This document shows, piece by piece, positions 15,433 to 22,471 of a stretch of DNA of 64,000 bases (positions are counted from its first letter, which is position 1; the number at the start of each line of letters is the position of its first letter). A model generated the notes under the pieces. The model had not been told where the DNA came from. It was given only the letters and a program-made list of their open reading frames with translations, and did no database searches. The translations under genes and the position numbers were made by a program. The DNA is from an uncultured Oscillospiraceae bacterium (GTDB taxonomy: Bacteria > Bacillota > Clostridia > Oscillospirales > Ruminococcaceae), in assembly GCA_910587465.1 (NCBI GenBank), contig CAJUMS010000007.1, positions 1-64,000 of the forward strand, given 5' to 3'.

Positions 15433-16578
15433 ATGAAAGAAATACTTGATTTTTTTACAGGTCATCTGAAGCGCGTCGATAAGATACTGCCCGCGATATG
15501 CATTATTATAACGGCGTTTGATATGTTTCTGGTGAATTCGATGTACGAAACGGGGTATATCCCGCAGGGCGTGGTAAGAACACAGTTTATCGCGGCGATA
15601 CTCGGAATACTCGCGTCGTTTGTGATAAGCTTTATTGATTATAAGTTTATCGCCAAGCTGTGGTATATCTATGCGCCCGTAGCGGTTATATCGCAGCTGT
15701 TGGTGTGGTCGCCGATAGGTGTGCAGCGCGACGACGACGTTGCGTGGATACAGATAGGCGGCAAGAACGGCATTACCATTCAGCCGTCCGAGATACTGAA
15801 ATTCGTGTTTATAATCACGCTTGCGCTGCATATCTCAAAGCTCGGCGACAAGCTGAATTCTCTGCCGCATTTGCTGTTGGTATGCGCTCACGGGCTGTTC
15901 CCCACGGCGCTTATCATAGCTCAGGGCGACGCTGGGTCGGCGCTGGTGTTTCTGTTCATTTTCATCGTAATGCTGTTTATGGGCGGAGTTTCGTGGAAGT
16001 ATATAATCGTTGCGGTCGCCGCCATTCCGCCCGTAATTTATGTAGCGTGGAATTACGTGATGAAGGATCATCACCGATTGCGTTTTCTGATACTGTTTGA
16101 TGAGGAACTGCAGAATGAAGAGATATTGAACATCTACTATCAGCAAAATCAGGGCAAGATAGGTCTCGGTTCGGGACAGCTTACGGGTATGGGATTTGAT
16201 CCCGAGACCTTAACGCTTGATATTCCCGAGGTATACAACGACTTTGTGTTCTCGTATATCGGTATGACAATGGGATTTATCGGTTGTATGGCGGTGGTCA
16301 TCGCGCTGGCGGTGCTGTGCCTGAAGCTGCTTTCCAACGCCTCCGGAGCTTCCGATCCATTCGGGCGGCTGATCTGCGTGGGGGTGTTCGCGTTGGTGCT
16401 GTTCCACTGTATTATCAATATCGGAATGGTGCTGTCGGTAGTCCCCGTTATCGGCATACCGCTGCCGTTTATAAGCACGGGAGGCACGGCTATGATAATG
16501 ATGCACGCTTGTATGGGTTTAGTTCTGAGCGTTTCGGCTCACAAAGAAAAGGCAAAGCATATGTTCTATGAAGAATAG
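15433..16578 (+). CDS. rodA: SEDS-family peptidoglycan polymerase (RodA/FtsW)
   Basis: A membrane glycosyltransferase that polymerises lipid II into peptidoglycan, usually with a class B penicillin-binding protein, here 381 residues from the chosen start. About ten hydrophobic segments are visible. Family motifs include GITIQPSEILKFVFIITLALH, the QGDAGSALVFLFIF segment containing the catalytic aspartate, GKIGLGSGQLTGMGF and the C-terminal GIPLPFISTGGTAMI. The extracellular loop with HRLRFLILFDEELQNEEILNIYYQQ is typical of RodA. GGGAG lies four bases before ATG 15433. RodA (elongation) is favoured over FtsW (division) because it lies away from division genes; SpoVE is also possible. Confidence 0.88.
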   Translation: MKEILDFFTGHLKRVDKILPAICIIITAFDMFLVNSMYETGYIPQGVVRTQFIAAILGILASFVISFIDYKFIAKLWYIYAPVAVISQLLVWSPIGVQRDDDVAWIQIGGKNGITIQPSEILKFVFIITLALHISKLGDKLNSLPHLLLVCAHGLFPTALIIAQGDAGSALVFLFIFIVMLFMGGVSWKYIIVAVAAIPPVIYVAWNYVMKDHHRLRFLILFDEELQNEEILNIYYQQNQGKIGLGSGQLTGMGFDPETLTLDIPEVYNDFVFSYIGMTMGFIGCMAVVIALAVLCLKLLSNASGASDPFGRLICVGVFALVLFHCIINIGMVLSVVPVIGIPLPFISTGGTAMIMMHACMGLVLSVSAHKEKAKHMFYEE

Positions 16579-16611
16579 TTTTTAATTACTGATCGAAAGG
16601 ACGGATTTTTT

Positions 16612-17871
16612 ATGAAACCTATCGTAAGAAATATCGGCGTACTCTATCCAGAGGCTCAGCTTGAGGCGCAGAGAAAGCGCTACAAGACCGCCGAGTGCAG
16701 CTTCGCAGAGTATTTCGGATCGCTCGGCGAGCACCGCTTTTTCTCCGCGCCGGGGCGCACCGAGATATGCGGCAATCACACCGACCACAATAACGGCAAG
16801 GTTTTTGCGGCGAGCGTTGATCTTGACGTTATCGCCGTTGTCGAGCAGACGGAAGACAATATCGTCACGATAAAATCCGAGGGCTTTCCCGAGGATAAGA
16901 TTGACCTTTCCGACCTCGACGTCAAGGATGAGGAGAAGAACACCTCTGCCGCATTGATACGCGGCGTGGCGAGAGGTTTCCGCCGCAACGGTCACAAGAT
17001 CGGCGGATTCCGTGCTTACACCGCCTCCACGGTAATGAAGGGGTCGGGACTGTCAAGCTCGGCGGCGTTCGAGGTGCTTGTCGGTACTGTTATGTCGCAC
17101 CTGTACAACGGCGGGCAGATATCTCCCGTAAAGATTGCGCAGATATCGCAGTTCGCCGAGAATGAGTACTTCGGCAAGCCCTCGGGACTTATGGATCAGA
17201 TGGCTTGCTCGGTAGGGGGATTTGTCGCTATCGACTTCAAGGACAACGACACGCCCATTATCGAGAGCGTTCCGTGCGATTTTGCTAGCTACGGTCACGC
17301 GCTGTGTATCGTCGACGCAAAGGGCGACCATGCCGACCTCACGGGCGAATACGCGGCTATCTCGCATGAAATGAAAGCCGTCGCGGGCTATTTCGACTGT
17401 GAAACGCTCCGTTCTATCGCGCTCGCGGACGTTATGCTGAACATCAACGGTCTGCGTGAGAAATTCGGCGACAGAGCCGTGCTCCGTGCCGTACACTTCT
17501 TCCACGAGAACGACCGCGTTGAACGCGCCGTTCACGCGCTGAAAAACGAGCGTTTCGACGATTTCCTCGCCGCGGTCAAGGAAAGCGGCGACAGCTCGTT
17601 CAAGTACCTCCAGAACATCTATCCGAGCTCCGACGTACGCCATCAGTGCTTGTCGATAGCGCTAAACGTGGCCGAGAATACACTCCACCGCAAGGGCGCG
17701 TGCCGTGTTCACGGCGGCGGCTTCGCGGGGACGATACAGGCGTTCGTGCCGTTTGACGCGCTCGGACAGTTCAAGATGAATATGGAGAAAATTTTCGGCG
17801 TAGGTTCGTGCCACGTACTTACCGTAAGACCCGTCGGCGGCGCAGAAGTTCTGCTTGACGAACAGAAATAA
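16612..17871 (+). CDS. galK: Galactokinase
   Basis: Phosphorylates galactose to galactose-1-phosphate in the Leloir pathway, in the cytoplasm. The 419-residue GHMP kinase has the galactokinase signature GRTEICGNHTDHNNGKV (about residues 49-65), the ATP-binding loop KGSGLSSSAAFEV (about 143-155) and the third motif ACRVHGGGFAGTIQAF near the C-terminus. The first 40 residues are longer than in E. coli GalK, as in many Clostridia. GAAAGGA precedes the ATG. It follows rodA by 33 bases with no terminator between, so readthrough is possible. galT and galE are not in the window. Confidence 0.92.
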   Translation: MKPIVRNIGVLYPEAQLEAQRKRYKTAECSFAEYFGSLGEHRFFSAPGRTEICGNHTDHNNGKVFAASVDLDVIAVVEQTEDNIVTIKSEGFPEDKIDLSDLDVKDEEKNTSAALIRGVARGFRRNGHKIGGFRAYTASTVMKGSGLSSSAAFEVLVGTVMSHLYNGGQISPVKIAQISQFAENEYFGKPSGLMDQMACSVGGFVAIDFKDNDTPIIESVPCDFASYGHALCIVDAKGDHADLTGEYAAISHEMKAVAGYFDCETLRSIALADVMLNINGLREKFGDRAVLRAVHFFHENDRVERAVHALKNERFDDFLAAVKESGDSSFKYLQNIYPSSDVRHQCLSIALNVAENTLHRKGACRVHGGGFAGTIQAFVPFDALGQFKMNMEKIFGVGSCHVLTVRPVGGAEVLLDEQK

Positions 17872-17872
17872 A

Positions 17873-17902
17873 AAATCGGGGAGGAAAGCTCCTCCCCGAT
17901 TT
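17873..17902. terminator. Bidirectional terminator between galK and hflX
   Basis: Perfect 13-pair stem AAATCGGGGAGGA (17873-17885) / TCCTCCCCGATTT (17890-17902) with an AAGC loop, between converging genes. Confidence 0.92.
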
Positions 17903-17916
17903 GTTTGGTTTACCTC

Positions 17917-19149
17917 TTATTTTACTTCATACTCGCTCATTTGCTTTATCAGCATTATGTCGACAAGCGCGTCGACGGCTATTCCATTTTCGGTGTATTC
18001 CTCCGCAAACACCTTGCCGTTTTCGCGCAGCTGCGCCGTGTAGCCCGCCTTGTCGTAGGGCAGCAGCAGCTTCATTCGGCGGCTTGTCTGTGGGAGGTTT
18101 TTGGATATCTTTTCCAACAGCTCGTCAATTCCCTCGTTTCTGAGAGCGCTTATTTTGGCGGTCTTATCGTCCGCGGGAATGTTCTCGCTTATCTTGTCGC
18201 ATTTGTTGAGCACGGTCACGACGGGTATTTCGGCTGCACCAAGCTCGGCGAGAGTTTTCAAGGTAACGTCCGCTTTTTCGGGGGCGTCGGGGTCGCTTAC
18301 GTCGCATACATGGATTATGATGTCCGCGCAGGCTGCCTCCTCGAGTGTCGACTTGAACGCTTCAACGAGGTGGTGCGGCAGACGGCGTATCAGCCCTACC
18401 GTATCGACGAGCAGGAGACTTCGTCCGTCGGGCAGCTCGATTGACCGCGAGGTCGGGTCGAGCGTCGCGAACAGCTTGTCCTCGGCGAGCACATCAGCGC
18501 CGGTTAAGAGGTTCAGCAGCGTGGATTTGCCCGCGTTGGTGTAGCCGACAATAGCGCCGACCTGAACGTTGTCCTTTTTGCGGCGGTCGCGCGAATATCC
18601 GCGGCGCTCCTCAAGCTCTTTAAGCTCGGCTGCTAATTTGTCGATCCTGCGGCGGATATGGCGGCGGTCGGTTTCGAGCTGGGTCTCGCCCGGACCTCGT
18701 GTGCCGATACCGCCGCCGAGACGGGACAGGCTTGTTCCCAAGCCCATAAGCCGCGGCAGACGGTAGCGCAGCTGCGCGAGCTCGACCTGCAGCTTGCCCT
18801 CACGCGAGACCGCTCTCCCCGCGAAGATGTCAAGAATGAGCATGGTGCGGTCGATAACGCGCACGTCGGTCTCGTCCTCGATATTGCGTATCTGCGACGC
18901 GGTAAGCTCGCAGTCGAAGATGAGCAGGGTCGCTCCAAGCTTTTGACAAAGCTCCTTGACCTCGCTAAGCTTGCCCTCGCCGATAACGGTCGCCGAGTTG
19001 TAAGCCTCGCGTTTCTGTATAACGCGCGCGATCTCCTCCGCCCCCGCGGTTTTCGCAAGCTCGGAAAGCTCGTCAACGGATATCTCGCAGTCGTATTCGC
19101 CGATATCGGCGGATACCAAAATTGCTTTTTCGATTGTTTTTTCTTGCAT
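17917..19149 (-). CDS. hflX: Ribosome-associated GTPase HflX
   Basis: A 410-residue GTPase that binds the large ribosomal subunit and splits stalled ribosomes under stress. The N-terminal HflX domain and the glycine-rich linker (RLGGGIGTRGPGETQLETDRR, about residues 143-163) are diagnostic. The G domain has the P-loop GYTNAGKST (about 202-210), DTVG (about 249-252) and NKCD (about 316-319). A coiled basic region (AAELKELEERRGYSRDRRKK) joins the two. AAAGGAG lies before the ATG, and a perfect promoter is upstream at 19195-19223. Monocistronic. Confidence 0.95.
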   Translation of the reverse strand: MQEKTIEKAILVSADIGEYDCEISVDELSELAKTAGAEEIARVIQKREAYNSATVIGEGKLSEVKELCQKLGATLLIFDCELTASQIRNIEDETDVRVIDRTMLILDIFAGRAVSREGKLQVELAQLRYRLPRLMGLGTSLSRLGGGIGTRGPGETQLETDRRHIRRRIDKLAAELKELEERRGYSRDRRKKDNVQVGAIVGYTNAGKSTLLNLLTGADVLAEDKLFATLDPTSRSIELPDGRSLLLVDTVGLIRRLPHHLVEAFKSTLEEAACADIIIHVCDVSDPDAPEKADVTLKTLAELGAAEIPVVTVLNKCDKISENIPADDKTAKISALRNEGIDELLEKISKNLPQTSRRMKLLLPYDKAGYTAQLRENGKVFAEEYTENGIAVDALVDIMLIKQMSEYEVK

Positions 19150-19194
19150 ATAAATTCTCCTTTCGCAAAAGGTTGGAGAATGAGTAACTTAATT

Positions 19195-19223
19195 ATTATA
19201 TCAGATTATAGCGGGTTTGTCAA
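19195..19223 (-). promoter_or_regulatory. Promoter of hflX
   Basis: On the minus strand, TTGACA (19223-19218), 17 bases, TATAAT (19200-19195). Confidence 0.8.
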
Positions 19224-19283
19224 CAGTTAAATTAATGTTTGGAGTGATAAATCGTTATTGGCTGATTTGAAAGGAGAAAGATC

Positions 19284-19469
19284 ATGGAGAAAAAATTAAA
19301 AATAATAATTGAAAACTGTCCTCAAAATCACAAATGTCCTGCTGTAAACGTTTGTCCTGTTGGAGCGTTAAGTCAGAAAGATTTTAGAGCGCCCGAGATA
19401 GATTATGACAAGTGTGTAAGCTGTGGCAAATGTTCAAGCTTCTGTCCTAAAAAAGCATTGATATTGTAA
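19284..19469 (+). CDS. Small 4Fe-4S ferredoxin-like protein
   Basis: A 61-residue iron-sulfur protein. The second half has the standard CVSCGKCSSFCP motif (cysteines 44, 47, 50, 54). The first half has widely spaced cysteines (12, 18, 24, in CPQNHKCP...NVCPVGA) instead of CxxCxxC, so one cubane cluster is certain and a second would be unusual. GAAAGGAG lies before the ATG. It sits directly upstream of nadB (67 bases) and may be cotranscribed. Electron-transfer role is inferred from the family. Confidence 0.85.
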   Translation: MEKKLKIIIENCPQNHKCPAVNVCPVGALSQKDFRAPEIDYDKCVSCGKCSSFCPKKALIL

Positions 19470-19535
19470 AATAATACGATTTATCATGCGCAAAACAATA
19501 ATTTGCCGGTGATAAAGCAACAAGAGGTGGTAATA

Positions 19536-21014
19536 ATGAACTTCAAAAAATATGACGTGCTGATAGTCGGCACGGGCATTTCGGGCATTTACGCCGCGCT
19601 CAATCTCGACAGCTCTCTGTCCGTGCTTATGCTGTCCAAGCGCGAATTAACGCTGTGCAATTCGGCGCTGGCGCAGGGCGGCGTGGCTGCCGTTATGGAC
19701 AGGGAGCACGACGACAGCGAGCTGCATATCAAGGACACACTTATTGCGGGGCAGTACAAGAACAACCTCGACAACGTGAAAATTCTCGTTGAACAGGGTC
19801 CCCGCGACGTCGAGCGGCTTGTCGAGAAGTACGGCGTGGATTTCGACCGCAACGAAGACGGCTCGCTTGCGCTCACGCTTGAGGGCGGACACTCGCGGCG
19901 GCGTATCGCTCACCATAAGGACACCACGGGCTTTGAGATCGAGACAAATCTGATAGCGCAGGTGCAGAAGCTCACGAACGTCACCGTTATCAATAATTCG
20001 GTGCTGTGCCGTCTCGAAAGGGAGAACGGTGTGTTCTTCGCAGAGGTCATCACCGAAAGCGGCGAGTACGAATACTACTGCGCGGGCGCGGTAATTATGG
20101 CGACGGGCGGTATCGGGCGCGTTTACGACTTCACCACCAACTCCGCGATAGCTACTGGCGACGGTATTCAGCTCGCGTACAATCTCGGCGCGGAGATCAA
20201 AAATTTGTCGTATGTTCAGTTCCACCCGACCGCGTTTGCCGACAAGGAAAACAGGGAATGTTTTCTCATTTCGGAAGCTGTCCGCGGCGAGGGCGCGTAT
20301 CTGCTCAACTGCAACGGCGAACGTTTCATGCCTCGCTACGAGCCAGAGCGCAAGGAGCTTGCCCCTCGCGACGTGGTGTCGAAGTGCATTATGGAGGAGC
20401 AAAAGAAAACGGGCAGCGACGAATTCCGGCTTGATATTTCGTATAAAGATCCCGAATTCGTCAAGAGCCACTTCCCCATGATCTATAATAAAGTGCTGGA
20501 AAAGGGCTATGATATGACCAAGGAGCCTATCCCCATATATCCGTGTCAGCATTATTTAATGGGCGGTATCAATGTTGACGGCAAAGGCGCTACGAATATC
20601 GAGGGCTTGTACGCGGCGGGAGAGTGTTCGCACACGGGCGTTCACGGCGCGAACCGTCTGGCGAGCAATTCGCTGCTCGAGGCGCTGGTGTTCTCGCGGC
20701 TTATCGCGGAGGATATCAACGGGAAGATAACGCACGGAAGTGACGGTGAGGTTGAATATCCGATGACCTCTCCCGAGGGTAAGGAGCTGTCGCACGGAAT
20801 ACGCACCGAGGTCCGCCATATAATGCAGAAGTCGTATTTTATCTACCCGGATTATCCCGAGGCTGAAAAGGGGTTGAAACGCATTACTGAGCTAAAAAAC
20901 GAGCTTGACAGCGGCGGTTATGCGGTAACCCCCGATTTTGTGGAGACCAAGTCCATTGTGACTTGCGCATATATTATACTTACCGAAGTGATGCAAAATC
21001 AGTCTAATGATTAA
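19536..21014 (+). CDS. nadB: L-aspartate oxidase
   Basis: FAD enzyme that oxidises L-aspartate to iminoaspartate, the first step of NAD synthesis from aspartate. The 492-residue protein starts with the FAD Rossmann motif VGTGISGIYAAL (glycines at about 12, 14 and 17) and carries the flavoprotein-family segments SALAQGGVAAV, GGHSRRRIAHHKDTTG, VQFHPTAF and the C-terminal GLYAAGECSHTGVHGANRLASNSLLE. ATG 19536 is chosen because GAGGTGG lies at 19524-19530. In anaerobes fumarate, not oxygen, is the usual electron acceptor. nadC follows, separated by a dispersed repeat element. nadA (quinolinate synthase) is not in the window. Confidence 0.95.
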   Translation: MNFKKYDVLIVGTGISGIYAALNLDSSLSVLMLSKRELTLCNSALAQGGVAAVMDREHDDSELHIKDTLIAGQYKNNLDNVKILVEQGPRDVERLVEKYGVDFDRNEDGSLALTLEGGHSRRRIAHHKDTTGFEIETNLIAQVQKLTNVTVINNSVLCRLERENGVFFAEVITESGEYEYYCAGAVIMATGGIGRVYDFTTNSAIATGDGIQLAYNLGAEIKNLSYVQFHPTAFADKENRECFLISEAVRGEGAYLLNCNGERFMPRYEPERKELAPRDVVSKCIMEEQKKTGSDEFRLDISYKDPEFVKSHFPMIYNKVLEKGYDMTKEPIPIYPCQHYLMGGINVDGKGATNIEGLYAAGECSHTGVHGANRLASNSLLEALVFSRLIAEDINGKITHGSDGEVEYPMTSPEGKELSHGIRTEVRHIMQKSYFIYPDYPEAEKGLKRITELKNELDSGGYAVTPDFVETKSIVTCAYIILTEVMQNQSND

Positions 21015-21091
21015 ATGCAATGCGGCGACGATGCATAAATTTCAAAAAGTGTTCTAAGGGTAGTGAGACCCTACAAGATAAAGAAATAAAT

Positions 21092-21206
21092 GTTGCATTG
21101 TCAAAAGTCGGGAGCAAGCGGTGATGACGCAGCCGAACGAAGTGAGGCGGAGGAATTACCGCTTGGCTAAGTAAACGACCCGAGCTTTTGACTTTTAAAT
21201 TAAGGA
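21092..21206 (+). repeat. Dispersed leader repeat, copy A (upstream of nadC)
   Basis: An inverted-repeat element between nadB and nadC. Outer arms: GTCAAAAGTCGGG (21100-21112) and CCCGAGCTTTTGAC (21179-21192). Inner arms: AAGCGGT and ACCGCTT. The arms enclose GAACGAAGTGAG. The 5' flank GTTGCATTG is shared with copy C. After the right arm comes TTTTAAATTAAGGAGG, so the element ends in the Shine-Dalgarno site of nadC. Related copies lie at 34884, 38922, 50623 and 60861, all on the same strand. The bases 21015-21091 before it show no gene. Confidence 0.8.
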
Positions 21207-21212
21207 GGAAAA

Positions 21213-22049
21213 ATGATACTTTTACCGTTTTATGTTGACGACATAATCAAGACGGCGTTGTCCGAGGATATCAACTATATCGACAGCACCGCCGACCTGC
21301 TTATTCCCGAGAACAGCTATTCCGACGCGTATCTGATGGCTAAGGCGGACGGCGTTGTCTGCGGCTCGGAGGTCGCGGCGCGGGTGTTCACGATACTCGA
21401 CCCGTCCATTGACGTGAAGTTCCTCGTGAACGAGGGTGAGCGCGTTTCCAAGGGTCAGAAGATAGCGACGATCAACGGTCACACCCGTGAAATGCTGAAG
21501 GCGGAGCGCACCGCGCTGAATATTATTCAGCATATGAGCGGCATTGCGACCTATACGCGCAGGTGCGTGGACGCTGTCGAGGGCACTAAGGCGACTATCG
21601 CCGATACGCGCAAGACGCTCCCCGGACTGAGAGCGCTCCAGAAGTACGCGGTTACGGTAGGCGGAGGGCGCAATCACCGCTACAACCTCACCGACGCGGC
21701 TATGCTCAAGGATAACCATATCGACGCTTACGGCGGGATTACCGCGGCGGTGAAAACTCTCCGCAAGCGCGCGGGGCATATGCTCCAGATAGAGGTCGAG
21801 GCACGTAACCTCGGCGAGGTCAGGGAGGCGCTCGAGTGCGGTGTAAACGTGATAATGCTTGACAATATGAGCCTTGACGAGATGACCGAGGCGTGTAAGC
21901 TCGTCGACGGTAAGGCAAAGACCGAGGCTTCGGGAAACGTCACTCTCGACAATATCAGAGCTGTCGCCGAAACGGGCGTTGACATAATCAGTCTTGGCGC
22001 GCTTACGCACTCCGTGCAGGCGTTTGATATTTCAATGAAATGGGGTTAA
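21213..22049 (+). CDS. nadC: Nicotinate-nucleotide diphosphorylase (quinolinate phosphoribosyltransferase)
   Basis: Converts quinolinate and PRPP to nicotinate mononucleotide, the third step of de novo NAD synthesis. The 278-residue protein shows the family order: N-terminal EDINYIDSTADLL, LKAERTALNIIQHMSGIAT (about residues 94-112), the substrate-binding IADTRKTLPGLRALQKYAV (about 128-146), GGGRNHRYNLTDAAMLKDNHI and the C-terminal IEVEARNL and IMLDNM strands of the barrel. GGAGG immediately upstream is delivered by repeat copy A. It forms a NAD operon with nadB; the small gene at 22053 starts 3 bases after its stop. Confidence 0.95.
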   Translation: MILLPFYVDDIIKTALSEDINYIDSTADLLIPENSYSDAYLMAKADGVVCGSEVAARVFTILDPSIDVKFLVNEGERVSKGQKIATINGHTREMLKAERTALNIIQHMSGIATYTRRCVDAVEGTKATIADTRKTLPGLRALQKYAVTVGGGRNHRYNLTDAAMLKDNHIDAYGGITAAVKTLRKRAGHMLQIEVEARNLGEVREALECGVNVIMLDNMSLDEMTEACKLVDGKAKTEASGNVTLDNIRAVAETGVDIISLGALTHSVQAFDISMKWG

Positions 22050-22052
22050 ATT

Positions 22053-22334
22053 ATGGACGAAATTGAATTCAGATACGACACGCAGCTGTTGCTTGATGTG
22101 GACAACCCGTCGGACGATGTGGAGGATGAGCTTGACGAGTATATCCGCTCACACTTTAAGGGCGATTCGCTGCTTGTTATTGCCGACGAGGACGAAAACG
22201 GCGTAATGACCGCAAAGCTGCATTTCCACACCAACGAGCCGTGGCTGATATTGGAATACTGTCGTTCGCTCGGCGAGATCTACGATATCGTTGTAGAGGA
22301 TATGGTAAGGCAGAGCAGGGGAGCGAAAGGTTGA
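22053..22334 (+). CDS. Stand-alone domain resembling the middle domain of fatty acid kinase FakA/YloV
   Basis: A 93-residue protein starting 3 bases after nadC. The order FRYDTQLLL - acidic helix - FKGDSLLVIADEDENGVMTAKLHFHTNEPWLILEYCRSLGEIYDIVVEDMVRQ parallels the central domain of FakA/YloV (YCTEFIL ... GDSLVVVGDDD.VKVHVHTNNPG.VLEYA...GEL..IKIENM..Q). The N-terminal dihydroxyacetone-kinase-like ATP domain and the C-terminal DegV-like domain are missing. It is therefore a single-domain relative, not a kinase by itself. Its place in the NAD operon has no obvious functional explanation. The resemblance is my recognition from motif order; it is not proved. Confidence 0.65.
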   Translation: MDEIEFRYDTQLLLDVDNPSDDVEDELDEYIRSHFKGDSLLVIADEDENGVMTAKLHFHTNEPWLILEYCRSLGEIYDIVVEDMVRQSRGAKG

Positions 22335-22350
22335 TACTGTAAAGAAATGC

Positions 22351-22466
22351 GGCGGCGGGAAGGCGAGCGCCTTTCCTTTTTCGGTTCATAAAAAAATTCG
22401 GTGTCAAGCGTAGTCGCTCGACACCGAAATACTTCTGTACCACACGCCCCCTAATTTCCCGCCGCC
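22351..22466. terminator. Nested terminator block between nadC operon and the GGDEF/EAL gene
   Basis: An 11-pair outer stem GGCGGCGGGAA (22351-22361) / TTCCCGCCGCC (22456-22466) encloses two terminators. AAGGCG-AG-CGCCTT (22360-22373) followed by T-rich sequence serves the plus strand. TTCGGTGTCaAGCG (22397-22410) / CGCTcGACACCGAA (22415-22428) is followed, on the minus strand, by seven T and serves the gene at 22472. The second hairpin closely resembles the terminator at 52891-52926. Confidence 0.75.
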
Positions 22467-22471
22467 ATTAT

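Noticed and set aside
21092..21206. Possible insertion sequence or integron attachment site at the dispersed repeats
   Set aside because: No transposase or integrase gene is near any copy, and the elements lack clear target-site duplications. A non-autonomous element remains possible and is reported as a finding.
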